In this document: positions 16,431 through 24,531 of the stretch, in pieces | Numbering within the stretch: the stretch's first letter is position 1 | Layout: the number at the start of each line of letters is the position of its first letter | Source: Rikenellaceae bacterium | GTDB lineage: Bacteria > Bacteroidota > Bacteroidia > Bacteroidales > Rikenellaceae | DNA: 64,000 bases | NCBI GenBank assembly: GCA_015060045.1 | Contig: SUZH01000004.1 | Coordinates: 62,001 to 126,000 of the forward strand | Direction of reading: 5' to 3' | Position numbers and translations under genes: made by a program | Notes under the pieces: model-generated | What the model was told of the DNA's origin: nothing | Databases searched by the model: none | Seen by the model: the letters and a program-made list of their open reading frames with translations, nothing else

Positions 16431-18245
16431 CTAATCGAAGAGAACGCCGTCGCCATCGTGGTCGAGCGTCTGGGCCAACTTGTCGATGTTGAGTGAGCGG
16501 GCCGAGGCGTCGACAATATCCTTATAGACACCCCCTTGGCGGTAGAGCGTGTCGGGATCGCCCGATTGCTCCACGCGACCCTCCTTCATGGCGTAGATCA
16601 CGTCGCTGTCGATGATCTGCGAGATGCTGTGCGAGATGATGATCACCGTGCGGTCGCGCTTGATGGCATCGATGCTCGCCTTGATCTGCTCCGTGGCAAT
16701 CGCATCAAGCGAGGCGGTCGGCTCGTCGAGGAAGATGATCGGGGGATTTTTGAGGAACATGCGCGCAATGGCGATGCGTTGTTGCTGGCCACCCGAGAGG
16801 AGCTGAGCTTTGGAATCGAATCCCTGGGGCAGGCGCATAATTTGATCGTAGATGTAGGCCTTGCGTGCCGCCTCCTCGACCTCCTCGCGGGTAGCCGAGG
16901 GACGTCCATAGCGGATGTTGTCTTCGATCGATCCGTCGAAAATGTGATTTTTCTGCAAGACCATGCCGATATTTTCACGCAGGAAGGCGGTGTCGTAATC
17001 CTTCAGCTCCACGCCATCGAGCGTGATCGAACCGCAATCGGGATCGTAGAACTTCACCAAGAGATTCAGCACGGTCGATTTGCCGGCTCCCGAAAGACCT
17101 ACCAGGGCCGTAATCTTGCCGCTTTCGATCTTCATGTCAATGCCGTGCAACGCCTTCGTGCCGTTGGGATAGGTGAAATCGACCCCCTTCAGTTCGAACG
17201 TACCCTCGATCTTGGAGGGGCGGTGCTTGCCCGTCTTTTCGCGCTCGTCGTCCGCCTCCAGGATGTCGAAGAATCCCTCGGCATAGATCAGCGCGTCGTT
17301 CATCTGGTCAAAGATGCGTTGCAGTTGCGTGATGGGTGCGGTGACGTTGGCAAAGAGCATCACGTGGTACATGATCTTACCGATCGTCATGCCCGGGTAG
17401 TCGATCAGGACGAGGTAGGCCGTGAGGATGATAATCAGCACCGTACCCGTCTGACGCACAAAACTCTTCAATCCGTCAAAGTAGAACGAGGTCTTGCGCA
17501 CCTGCATCTGGTTGTCCGAGAAGTTGCTCTGCATCTGCCACTGCTTGTCGCTCTCGATCTCCTCGCGGTTGAACGATTTGATGACGTTGATGCTCTCGAT
17601 GATGTTCATCACCCCGTGGCTCTTCTGCTCGCGCAGCGAACGCATGTTGCGTCGCCAACCCTGCAGACGGCGCGCCTGGCGGATGGTGATCCAGATGTAG
17701 ATCGGCACAATGAACAGGGCGGTAAGTCCCACGTAGAAGTTGGCAGCAAACATCAGTACAAGTGCCAAAATGGCACTCATGAAGAGTGGCAGCAGGTCGA
17801 TGAAAAAGTTCTGCACCGTGGACGAAAGACTGCTGACACCCTGATCGATACGCGTCTGGAGCTTGCCCGTCTCGTTGCCCGTAGCCGTGAAGAAAGCCAT
17901 GCGGTAACGCAGCATGTGGTCGATAACGGCCTGCGAGAGATCCTTCGAGACGTTGATGCGCATCTTCTCGCCAAAGTAGTTTTGGGCGAAGGTGATACCG
18001 GCCGAAAGCAACTCTTTGCCCAGCAGGACGATCGAGATGACGGTCAGAATATGGGCGGCCGTACTCCACAGCACATCCCCTTCCGTAACCAGCGCGTTGA
18101 TGGCATCGACCGTGCGGTCGAGTACCACGGCGTTGATCTGCGCGATGAACGACCCGATGAGGGTCAGGATCAGCGTTAAGATGACCAGCGTGCGATAGGG
18201 GCGCACGTAGGGGCTGATTTTTTTGAAAAGTGTAATCAGATTCAT
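16431..18245 (-). CDS. ABC exporter (fused permease and ATPase)
   Basis: 604 residues. Six membrane segments fill residues about 1-320 and the nucleotide-binding domain follows with Walker A GLSGAGKST, Q-loop MVLQKNHIF, signature LLSGGQQQRIAIAR, Walker B PPIIFLDEPTASLD and the switch His in IIISHS. This is the MsbA/LmrA type, a half-transporter that works as a dimer. The substrate (lipid or drug) cannot be told from sequence. It starts 9 bp after ruvB, so the two are co-transcribed. Confidence 0.93.
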   Translation of the reverse strand: MNLITLFKKISPYVRPYRTLVILTLILTLIGSFIAQINAVVLDRTVDAINALVTEGDVLWSTAAHILTVISIVLLGKELLSAGITFAQNYFGEKMRINVSKDLSQAVIDHMLRYRMAFFTATGNETGKLQTRIDQGVSSLSSTVQNFFIDLLPLFMSAILALVLMFAANFYVGLTALFIVPIYIWITIRQARRLQGWRRNMRSLREQKSHGVMNIIESINVIKSFNREEIESDKQWQMQSNFSDNQMQVRKTSFYFDGLKSFVRQTGTVLIIILTAYLVLIDYPGMTIGKIMYHVMLFANVTAPITQLQRIFDQMNDALIYAEGFFDILEADDEREKTGKHRPSKIEGTFELKGVDFTYPNGTKALHGIDMKIESGKITALVGLSGAGKSTVLNLLVKFYDPDCGSITLDGVELKDYDTAFLRENIGMVLQKNHIFDGSIEDNIRYGRPSATREEVEEAARKAYIYDQIMRLPQGFDSKAQLLSGGQQQRIAIARMFLKNPPIIFLDEPTASLDAIATEQIKASIDAIKRDRTVIIISHSISQIIDSDVIYAMKEGRVEQSGDPDTLYRQGGVYKDIVDASARSLNIDKLAQTLDHDGDGVLFD

Positions 18246-18254
18246 CGTTGCGGG

Positions 18255-19259
18255 TTAGAAGAGTTCGCCGGCCTTTGTTTCGGGGGTGAATCCCAGGTGG
18301 CGGTAGGCCAGCTCGGTCACCTCACGACCGCGCGGCGTACGCTTCAGGAAACCCTCCTTGATCAGGAACGGCTCGTAGACCTCCTCGATCGTGCCCGAGT
18401 CCTCGCCGACGGCCGTAGCAATCGTATTCAGACCCACGGGACCACCCTTGAACTTCTGGATGATGGTCAGCAGAATCTTGTTATCCATCTGATCCAAACC
18501 GCGGGCGTCGATATTGAGGGCCGAGAGGGCAAACTTCGTAATCTGCAGCTCGATGCGTCCCTCACCCTTCACCATGGCAAAATCTCTTACGCGGCGCAGC
18601 AGGGCGTTGGCAATACGCGGTGTGCCGCGCGAGCGCATGGCAATCTCGAGCGCACCTTCGTCGTCGATCTCGATGTCGAGGATGCGGGCCGAGCGCTTCA
18701 CGATACCGGCCAGGACGGGGGTATCGTAGTACTCCAAGTGGCAGTTGATGCCGAAGCGGGCACGTAACGGCGAGGTCAAAAGGCCGCTGCGCGTCGTGGC
18801 ACCGATGAGCGTAAAGGGGGCCAACTCGATCTGAATCGAGCGCGCCGAGGGGCCTTTGTCGAGCACAATGTCGATCTTGTAGTCCTCCATGGCCGAGTAG
18901 AGGTACTCCTCGACGATGGGCGAGAGGCGGTGAATCTCATCGATAAAGAGCACATCACCCGGGTTGAGGTTCGTCAAGAGACCTGCCAGATCGCCCGGCT
19001 TGTCGAGCACGGGACCCGACGTGAGTCGGAGTTGTGCCCCCATTTCGTTGGCAATGATGTTGGCCAGCGTGGTTTTACCCAGGCCCGGAGGGCCGTGCAA
19101 CAACACGTGGTCGAGCGAATCGCCACGCATGAGGGCTGCTTTGATGAAGATGCGGAGGTTCTCGACGATCTTCTCCTGGCCGGCAAAGTTGCCAAGCTCT
19201 TGTGGTCGGATCTTATTCTCGAAATCCAAGTCGCTCTCCGTATTGCGAATAATGGACAT
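18255..19259 (-). CDS. ruvB: Holliday junction branch-migration helicase RuvB
   Basis: 334 residues, normal length. Walker [11 protein letters not shown], Walker [12 protein letters not shown], sensor 1 GATTRSG, arginine finger region SPLRARFG, and the C-terminal winged-helix domain ([24 protein letters not shown]). It drives branch migration with RuvA at Holliday junctions. ruvA and ruvC are not adjacent, as is common in Bacteroidota. It is followed by the ABC exporter. Confidence 0.98.
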   Translation of the reverse strand: MSIIRNTESDLDFENKIRPQELGNFAGQEKIVENLRIFIKAALMRGDSLDHVLLHGPPGLGKTTLANIIANEMGAQLRLTSGPVLDKPGDLAGLLTNLNPGDVLFIDEIHRLSPIVEEYLYSAMEDYKIDIVLDKGPSARSIQIELAPFTLIGATTRSGLLTSPLRARFGINCHLEYYDTPVLAGIVKRSARILDIEIDDEGALEIAMRSRGTPRIANALLRRVRDFAMVKGEGRIELQITKFALSALNIDARGLDQMDNKILLTIIQKFKGGPVGLNTIATAVGEDSGTIEEVYEPFLIKEGFLKRTPRGREVTELAYRHLGFTPETKAGELF

Positions 19260-19339
19260 AATCAGTGGTTTGTTTTTGCGAATTTACAACAAAAAAGCGA
19301 GAAACGGAAAGATTCGTTTTGAATTTTCATGCCCAAACA

Positions 19340-19371
19340 TTTGCAGAATACAATAAAAGATACTATATTTG
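19340..19371 (+). promoter_or_regulatory. Strong canonical Bacteroidota promoter for the 6S-like RNA
   Basis: TTTG (19340-19343), 20-nt spacer, TATATTTG (19364-19371): a full match to the consensus. Expected start of transcription is about 19378. No ORF with a plausible protein follows. Confidence 0.8.
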
Positions 19372-19377
19372 CAACAA

Positions 19378-19590
19378 ATCAGTGCCATAAATGGGCGCTG
19401 GAACATATTGAGTACATCAACAGATCCGGATAACGAAAATTAGGCACTTTCGTACCATGTTAGGATTGATAGTTGATGCTTGCGCTTTTGGCGCGGGCAT
19501 TTGTCTATTATTCGCATGGTGGGTCGCCTAATACCTCGTTATCGGATAAGGATGAGTCGTCCGCGTTTCTTTATATATGGGGTAAAGCCG
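19378..19590 (+). ncRNA. Rod-folding structured RNA, candidate 6S RNA
   Basis: By hand I can fold about 200 nt into one long interrupted hairpin. Paired segments, outside to inside: 19385-19389 with 19576-19580; 19396-19402 with 19560-19565 (one bulge); 19415-19418 with 19551-19554; 19424-19427 with 19544-19547; 19429-19436 with 19536-19543; 19440-19445 with 19526-19531; 19454-19459 with 19515-19520; 19468-19472 with 19505-19509; 19476-19485 with 19491-19500 (TTTTG loop). Internal loops separate them. Length, overall rod shape and a dedicated strong promoter are those of 6S RNA, the RNA polymerase-binding regulator; a Bacteroidota form (6S-flavo) is known. Family identity is inference; the structure and promoter are seen. 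The 3' end is approximate. Confidence 0.55.
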
Positions 19591-19674
19591 CGTGACGATC
19601 AGGCGCTCGAAACTAAATTTGCTGTAAAAGAACCAAAATATCCTATAAACTATTGTATAACCCGAATTTTTTAT

Positions 19675-19682
19675 TATCTTTG
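19675..19682 (+). promoter_or_regulatory. -7 box, possible promoter of the S24-like gene
   Basis: TATCTTTG, with TTG at 19653-19655 as a weak -33 element 19 nt upstream. The next plus-strand gene begins at 19899, so its leader would be about 210 nt and would run antisense through tRNA-Arg. Confidence 0.45.
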
Positions 19683-19741
19683 CCCGGAGGTCTGTCTTGT
19701 AATTGAATAGATGGGATGTTGTGCAAGCGGTTGTGCAAGAA

Positions 19742-19778
19742 AAACGAAAACCGCCCCTGCATGGCAGTAGGAGCGGTT
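19742..19778 (-). terminator. Terminator of tRNA-Arg
   Basis: AACCGC (19749-19754) pairs with GCGGTT (19773-19778), with an inner TGC/GCA pairing. On the minus strand the stem is followed by TTTTCGTTTTTC. Confidence 0.7.
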
Positions 19779-19783
19779 GAGCG

Positions 19784-19855
19784 TGATCCCGTGGAGATTC
19801 GAACTCCAATCGTAAGAACCGGAATCTTAAATTCTATCCATTGAACTACGGGACC
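19784..19855 (-). tRNA. tRNA-Arg (anticodon CCG)
   Basis: 72 nt, CCA not encoded. Acceptor GGTCCCG with CGGGATC (one G-U pair), D stem GTTC/GAAT, anticodon stem TAAGA/TCTTA with loop TTCCGGT (anticodon CCG), 4-nt variable loop, T stem TGGAG/CTCCA with loop TTCGAAT, discriminator A. It reads the CGG arginine codon. Confidence 0.95.
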
Positions 19856-19862
19856 GGACGGA

Positions 19863-19894
19863 CAAAGGTGGGAAAAAATTTTAATTGTTGCAAA
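19863..19894 (-). promoter_or_regulatory. Promoter of tRNA-Arg
   Basis: On the minus strand TTTG (19891-19894), 20-nt spacer, CACCTTTG (19863-19870), 7 bp before the tRNA 5' end. Its -33 box lies 4 bp from the start codon of the divergent S24-like gene. Confidence 0.7.
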
Positions 19895-19898
19895 TAAA

Positions 19899-20522
19899 AT
19901 GCACGAAAACAAGAACTGGCAGCGTTTGGAAGCTGTGATCCGTTGGGCGAACATGTCCGCCAACTATTTTGCGCATCATATCGGTTTGTCGCGCGGTGAA
20001 AATCTCTATCAGATCAAGCGCGGAAACAACGGTATTTCGCTTAATCTGGCCGATCGAATCGTGAAGCATTTCCCGGCACTCAACAAGCTGTGGCTGCTTA
20101 CGGGCGAGGGTGAAATGCTGGTGGAGACGGGTCGTCCCCATTGCGAGGTTCCCTTCTATCGGGTCGACGTGGAGCGCTCGATCGGTGATGTGGAGTCGCT
20201 GGAGGCGGAGTGTAAGCTCGCCTTGCCCAACTCCGTGCAGTGCGATTTGGCAATGGTTTATATGAACGACGCCATGGGACGTCAGGTGCCCAACGGAACG
20301 ATCGTATTCCTGAAGGAGATGCCGCTTGCGGCGGTGATCCCGGGTAAGGAGTATGTCGTGTGCGGTGAGCGATTGACCACGTTGCGTGTGGTGCGCAAAG
20401 CCTCCCACGAAGGTATGCTGCGTCTGGTGGCGGGCGATAAGAAGAATTTTGACGACCTGGAGGTGGCCGTTGATGAGATCCGACGACTCTATGTCGTGTG
20501 TGCAAAATTGACAATCAATTAA
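19899..20522 (+). CDS. HTH plus S24/LexA-fold regulator with lost protease residues
   Basis: 207 residues. The N-terminal third is a helix-turn-helix domain (SANYFAHHIGLSRGENLYQIK, then LADRIVKHFPALNKLWLLTGEG), as in phage CI-like or XRE repressors. The C-terminal part has the S24 peptidase fold. Where LexA/UmuD have the nucleophile in a G-D-S-M type motif, this protein reads NDAM (Ser to Ala), and the catalytic Lys position in TTLRVVRK appears to be Arg. Self-cleavage is therefore unlikely. Similar proteins are common as chromosomal genes in Bacteroidota; the target is unknown. No phage genes are nearby. Confidence 0.82.
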   Translation: MHENKNWQRLEAVIRWANMSANYFAHHIGLSRGENLYQIKRGNNGISLNLADRIVKHFPALNKLWLLTGEGEMLVETGRPHCEVPFYRVDVERSIGDVESLEAECKLALPNSVQCDLAMVYMNDAMGRQVPNGTIVFLKEMPLAAVIPGKEYVVCGERLTTLRVVRKASHEGMLRLVAGDKKNFDDLEVAVDEIRRLYVVCAKLTIN

Positions 20523-20537
20523 AAACGATAGCATAGG

Positions 20538-21137
20538 ATGTTTTCAGGAATTGTAGAGGCGATGGCCGAGGTGGTGGCCATCCGCGAAGATAGAACCAAT
20601 AAGGATTTCACGATGCGCTGCCCCTTCACGGGCGAACTGAAGATCGACCAGAGTGTGGCCCACAACGGTGTCTGCCTGACGGTCGTTTCGATCGAGGACG
20701 ATACCTACGTGGTGACGGCCATGAAGGAGACGCTGGATCGCTCGAACCTGGGGTTGCTGCAGGTGGGTGATCAGGTCAATGTCGAGCGCTCGATGCGTCC
20801 CGAGGCTCTCTTGGATGGCCATATCGTTCAGGGTCACGTCGATCAGACAGCCCTGTGCACGAAGCGCGAGGATGCTGATGGCAGCTGGTATTTCACCTTC
20901 GAGTATGAACCGCAGGGCGGCGGTATGACGACCGTCGAGAAGGGCTCGGTGGCGGTGAATGGCGTGAGCCTCACGGTCTGCGATCCGACCCCCAACTCGT
21001 TCCGTGTGGCTATTATTCCCTATACCTACGAGCACACCAACTTCCACGCCATTGAGGTGGGTACGAAGGTGAATCTTGAATTTGATATTGTGGGTAAGTA
21101 CATTGCCCGCCTGATGGAGAACTACCTCCAAAAATAA
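20538..21137 (+). CDS. ribE: Riboflavin synthase, alpha subunit type
   Basis: 199 residues. Two internally repeated lumazine-binding barrels: the first begins MFSGIVEAMAEV and has HNGVCLTVVS; the second has VNGVSLTVCD and ends IGKY-like IVGKYIARL. It dismutates two 6,7-dimethyl-8-ribityllumazine molecules into riboflavin. The gene starts 15 bp after the S24-like gene. I see no FMN riboswitch upstream and no other rib genes in the window. Confidence 0.97.
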   Translation: MFSGIVEAMAEVVAIREDRTNKDFTMRCPFTGELKIDQSVAHNGVCLTVVSIEDDTYVVTAMKETLDRSNLGLLQVGDQVNVERSMRPEALLDGHIVQGHVDQTALCTKREDADGSWYFTFEYEPQGGGMTTVEKGSVAVNGVSLTVCDPTPNSFRVAIIPYTYEHTNFHAIEVGTKVNLEFDIVGKYIARLMENYLQK

Positions 21138-21160
21138 CCCGATACAAAAAACGACACGCT

Positions 21161-22213
21161 ATGAAGATTAAAACCAAAGAGTTTGCATCGGCCCTGATTG
21201 CCCTGTTTGCCACGGTGATCGTCGCTGTCGTCTTGATTCAATGCCAGGTGAAGTGGCTCACGATGGTGCTGACCCTCGTCGGTACCTTTGCTCTGCTGTT
21301 TGTGGTGGCCCTCTTCCTAATTCGTAAGTATGTGGCCTATAAGCTCAAACCGATCTATTCGATCGTCCTTTCGCGCGATGTGCGCACGCACGAAATCCTC
21401 GATGAGTTGCAGGATAAGCGCGTGGAGAACCTGGGCGAGGAGCTGACCGCCTGGGCCGACACGAACGACCGTGAGATCACGCGTCTGAAAGAGGCCGAGG
21501 TCTTCCGTAAGCAGTACCTGGGCAACGTGGCTCACGAGCTGAAGACCCCGATTTTCAATATTCAGGGTTACATCTCGACCCTCTTGGATGGTGGCTTGGA
21601 GGATCAGCTGATCAACCGCACCTACCTCGAGCGTGCCGAGAAGAGCATCACGCGTCTGATCAACATCGTGAGCGACCTGGATACGATCAACAAGCTTGAG
21701 AGCAACATGAACAGCCTCTCGCGCGAGACCTTCGACGTGGTGGCCTTGGCGCGTGAGATTGTCGATCAGGTGGAGATGGAGGCCGATAAGCGCAACATCA
21801 AGATCGAGGTGAAGGGGGCCGATAACCTCCCGTCGCCTTTCTGGGTGTCGGCCAACAAGCACTACGTGGGTCAGGTGTTGGTCAATCTCGTGATTAACTC
21901 GATTCGTTACGGCAAGGAGGGTGGTAAGACCCGCCTCAAGTTCCGCGATATGCTGGATAAGATCCTCATTGAGGTGGAGGATAACGGCCAGGGTATCGCC
22001 AAGGAGGACCAGCCGCGCATCTTTGAGCGCTTCTACCGCGCCGACAAGGGCCGTTCGCGCGAGCAGGGTGGTACGGGTCTCGGTCTGGCTATCGTAAAAC
22101 ATATTGTGGAGGCACACGGCGAAAGAATCACCGTCCGCAGTGAGCAGGGGGTGGGTTCGACCTTCTCGTTTACGCTTAAGAAGGTGCCCGTACGTGAATT
22201 GGATAAGCAGTAA
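21161..22213 (+). CDS. Membrane sensor histidine kinase, orphan (PhoR-like)
   Basis: 350 residues. Two adjacent N-terminal membrane segments (about 8-28 and 33-55) have almost no periplasmic loop. A linker follows, then HisKA with NVAHELKTPIFNIQGY (phospho-acceptor His), N-box LVINSIRYG, G1 DNGQGI, F-box IFERFYRADKGRSRE and G2 GTGLGLAIVKHIVE. No response regulator is adjacent; flanking genes are ribE and lgt (5-bp gap). From the phylum the partner could be an unlinked PhoB-type regulator. Confidence 0.92.
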   Translation: MKIKTKEFASALIALFATVIVAVVLIQCQVKWLTMVLTLVGTFALLFVVALFLIRKYVAYKLKPIYSIVLSRDVRTHEILDELQDKRVENLGEELTAWADTNDREITRLKEAEVFRKQYLGNVAHELKTPIFNIQGYISTLLDGGLEDQLINRTYLERAEKSITRLINIVSDLDTINKLESNMNSLSRETFDVVALAREIVDQVEMEADKRNIKIEVKGADNLPSPFWVSANKHYVGQVLVNLVINSIRYGKEGGKTRLKFRDMLDKILIEVEDNGQGIAKEDQPRIFERFYRADKGRSREQGGTGLGLAIVKHIVEAHGERITVRSEQGVGSTFSFTLKKVPVRELDKQ

Positions 22214-22218
22214 AAGCT

Positions 22219-23094
22219 ATGTTGCAGACACTCTCTGTGGTTTGGGACTTTGATCCCGTGATGTTCCGCATCGGCACGTTCGATATTCGCTACTACGGCT
22301 TGATGTGGGCATTGGCGATTTTGATCGCTGCCAAATTCTTCGATAATTTCGTGAAGCGCGAGGGACTTTCGCCCGATATCTCGGAGTCGATCTTCCTCTA
22401 CGGTACGCTCGGTACGATCATCGGTTCGCGCCTGGGGCACTGCCTCTTCTACGATCCGTCCTACTACCTGGCTCAGCCGTGGACGATCCTCACCGAGTTC
22501 CGTGACGGCGGTATGGCCTCCCACGGTGCTGCCATCGGTATCCTGTTGGGTCTTTGGCTCTTCTCGCGCCGCCATAAATTGCCCTATATCTGGTCGTTGG
22601 ACCGCATCATCATCGGCGTGGCGATCGGTGGCGCGTTGGTGCGTTTTGGTAATCTGTGCAACTCGGAGATCTTCGGTACGGCAACCACGTTGCCGTGGGG
22701 CTTTGAGTTTGTGCGTTCGGCCAAATGGGTGAACGAGTATGCCCCTGCAGCCGTCCACCCGACGCAGATCTATGAGGCACTTTGCTACCTGGTGACCTTC
22801 GTGGTGGTGACCTGGATGTACTACGGCCGCGATTTGGCACGTCGTCGTCCGGGCCTGATCTTCGGTGTGGGACTGATGGGTATCTTCCTGACGCGCTTCC
22901 TGCTGGAGCTGATCAAGACAGAGCAGGAGGCCTTCGAGGTGGGTATGACGCTCAATATGGGCCAGTGGCTCTCGATCCCCTTTATCGTCATGGCCGGCTG
23001 TGTGATCTGGTGGGCGTTGAAGCGCCCCGAGCAGCCGATTCCCGTAGAGAAGGGGCCGCGCATGACGCCGAAAGTAAAAACTAAAAAACGTTAA
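22219..23094 (+). CDS. lgt: Prolipoprotein diacylglyceryl transferase
   Basis: 291 residues, seven predicted membrane segments. Family motifs RIGTFDIRYYGLMWALAI, FRDGGMASHGAAIGILLGL (catalytic His region) and HPTQIYEAL are present. Lgt transfers diacylglycerol from phosphatidylglycerol to the lipobox Cys, the first step in maturing lipoproteins such as the several encoded in this window. Starts 5 bp after the kinase stop. Confidence 0.97.
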   Translation: MLQTLSVVWDFDPVMFRIGTFDIRYYGLMWALAILIAAKFFDNFVKREGLSPDISESIFLYGTLGTIIGSRLGHCLFYDPSYYLAQPWTILTEFRDGGMASHGAAIGILLGLWLFSRRHKLPYIWSLDRIIIGVAIGGALVRFGNLCNSEIFGTATTLPWGFEFVRSAKWVNEYAPAAVHPTQIYEALCYLVTFVVVTWMYYGRDLARRRPGLIFGVGLMGIFLTRFLLELIKTEQEAFEVGMTLNMGQWLSIPFIVMAGCVIWWALKRPEQPIPVEKGPRMTPKVKTKKR

Positions 23095-23097
23095 ACG

Positions 23098-23985
23098 ATG
23101 CAATCCGACAATCCGATGGTAATGGAGGTGAATCGCCTCGTGGGCGACCTCTTGGCCGGTGGCGAGCGCTTATTGCTGCCCGGGATCGGTTCGCTGACTG
23201 CGGTGACCCGTCCGGCCTATCGTGTCTCAAAAAAAGAGGTGATTCCTCCACTGCGTGGTGTGGAGTTCTCGTCGCGTGAACAGGGTCTGTCGTTGGTGGA
23301 TCGGATCGCTGTGGCAGCCGCCTGCACGGTGGAGGAGTCCGAAGAGGTCTATCGTCGTTGGCTCAGCCATACGCAACAGGAGGGTGTGCTGACCATCGAA
23401 GGGGTAGGTGTGCTGAAACAACACCACTTTACGGTGGATGAGGCCTTTGATCGTCGCCTCAATCCGGGCGGTCGTAAACCGATTGCCGTGCGCCGTCGCC
23501 GTCGCTTCGATTGGATGATTGCGCTCGGCGTGGTGGCGATTCTCGTGGCCGGCGGCATAGCCTGGTACGGTTATCAACTCATGCAGCAGAAACCGATGCC
23601 GCAGGTGCAGCCGGTTGAAAGTACCTATACGCCTGTCGATACGACGGCTGTGGTCGCACCGACCGATTCGGTAGCAAGGTCAACCGCGTCGACTACCTCT
23701 GCCGCCAAACCTGCCGTTACCCCCGTTGCGCCTACGCAGGAGGTGCAGCGCATGGTGTCGGGTCACTATTACGTGGTGCTGGGTGTCTTCTCGACCGAGG
23801 AGAATGCCAAACGTGCTGTGGCCGAGGCTGCCAAAGGGGCTGATCCGCTGACATGCTCGATTTACTACTTTGGTCAGAAATGGATGGTGTCGCCCGCAAC
23901 GAGTGCTTTGGCGAGCGAGACGAATGCCTTCCGTCAGGCACATAGCGCCGCCTATCCCGATCTGTGGGTCTATCAAGCCAAGTAA
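23098..23985 (+). CDS. HU-CCDC81 and SPOR domain membrane protein
   Basis: 295 residues. Residues about 1-120 match the Bacteroidota HU-CCDC81 domains (LLLPGIGSLTAV, LLSHTQQEGVLTIEGVGVL-like pattern). An Arg-rich stretch (VRRRRRFDW) precedes one membrane segment (about 140-160), then a Thr/Ser/Pro-rich linker and a C-terminal SPOR domain (HYYVVLGVFSTEENAKRAVA, YFGQKWMVSPA). SPOR binds denuded septal peptidoglycan; the HU-like part resembles DNA-binding folds and is predicted to be cytoplasmic. The protein may therefore link chromosome or cytosol to the division site; this is inference. Its stop overlaps the next start (TAATG). Confidence 0.87.
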   Translation: MQSDNPMVMEVNRLVGDLLAGGERLLLPGIGSLTAVTRPAYRVSKKEVIPPLRGVEFSSREQGLSLVDRIAVAAACTVEESEEVYRRWLSHTQQEGVLTIEGVGVLKQHHFTVDEAFDRRLNPGGRKPIAVRRRRRFDWMIALGVVAILVAGGIAWYGYQLMQQKPMPQVQPVESTYTPVDTTAVVAPTDSVARSTASTTSAAKPAVTPVAPTQEVQRMVSGHYYVVLGVFSTEENAKRAVAEAAKGADPLTCSIYYFGQKWMVSPATSALASETNAFRQAHSAAYPDLWVYQAK

Positions 23986-24473
23986 TGAAACCGGCCACCC
24001 TGATCACACGTCTCATCGACAGCTTCTATTGGAAGCCGTTTCGGGTCATCATGCCGTTGCAGACCTTCCGCTATGCGGCGTGTGGCGGCATGAATATGGT
24101 ACTCGATGCCGTGTGGTACTTCGTGATCTACAACTTTGTGGTGGCTCACCGCTTCTTCGACCTGGGTTTTGTGGTGCTTTCGCCCCATATCGCCTCGATG
24201 TTGGTGGTCTTCCCGATCACCTTCTTCAACGGCTTTTGGCTCAATCGGAACGTCGCTTTTCGCGAATCGCCTTTGTCGGGTACGACGCAATTGTTCCGCT
24301 ACGCCTTGTCGATTGGCGGTTCGGTGCTTTTGACCTACGCCGGTCTGAAGTTCTTTGTGGAGGTGTGCGGAATTTGGCCCACCCCCTCGAAGTTGCTGAC
24401 CACGGCCGTGACGGTGATTTACAGCTACCTGGCTGCCAAATATTTCACCTTCCGTGGTGCGGTAGAATCGTAA
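23985..24473 (+). CDS. GtrA-family membrane protein
   Basis: 162 residues from the ATG that overlaps the preceding stop by one base. Four membrane segments with GtrA features FRYAACGGMNMVLDAVWYF, FFNGFWLNRNVAF and SYLAAKYFTFRG. Family members are thought to help flip or hold undecaprenyl-linked sugars for polysaccharide or teichoic acid decoration. No glycosyltransferase partner is adjacent. Confidence 0.9.
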   Translation: MKPATLITRLIDSFYWKPFRVIMPLQTFRYAACGGMNMVLDAVWYFVIYNFVVAHRFFDLGFVVLSPHIASMLVVFPITFFNGFWLNRNVAFRESPLSGTTQLFRYALSIGGSVLLTYAGLKFFVEVCGIWPTPSKLLTTAVTVIYSYLAAKYFTFRGAVES

Positions 24474-24531
24474 TGAAGCAGCTGAACACGAATCTGATAC
24501 ACTGACAAGATAGCCTAAAAAACGAAACGCT

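Noticed and set aside
16536..18179. 547-residue open frame antisense to the ABC exporter
   Set aside because: Shadow of an ABC transporter with all its ATPase motifs; no promoter or start context on this strand.
19899..20522. Prophage repressor marking an integrated phage next to a tRNA
   Set aside because: tRNA genes are common integration sites and the protein is CI-like, but the flanks are ribE, lgt and ruvB, there is no integrase, and I see no direct repeat of the tRNA 3' end.
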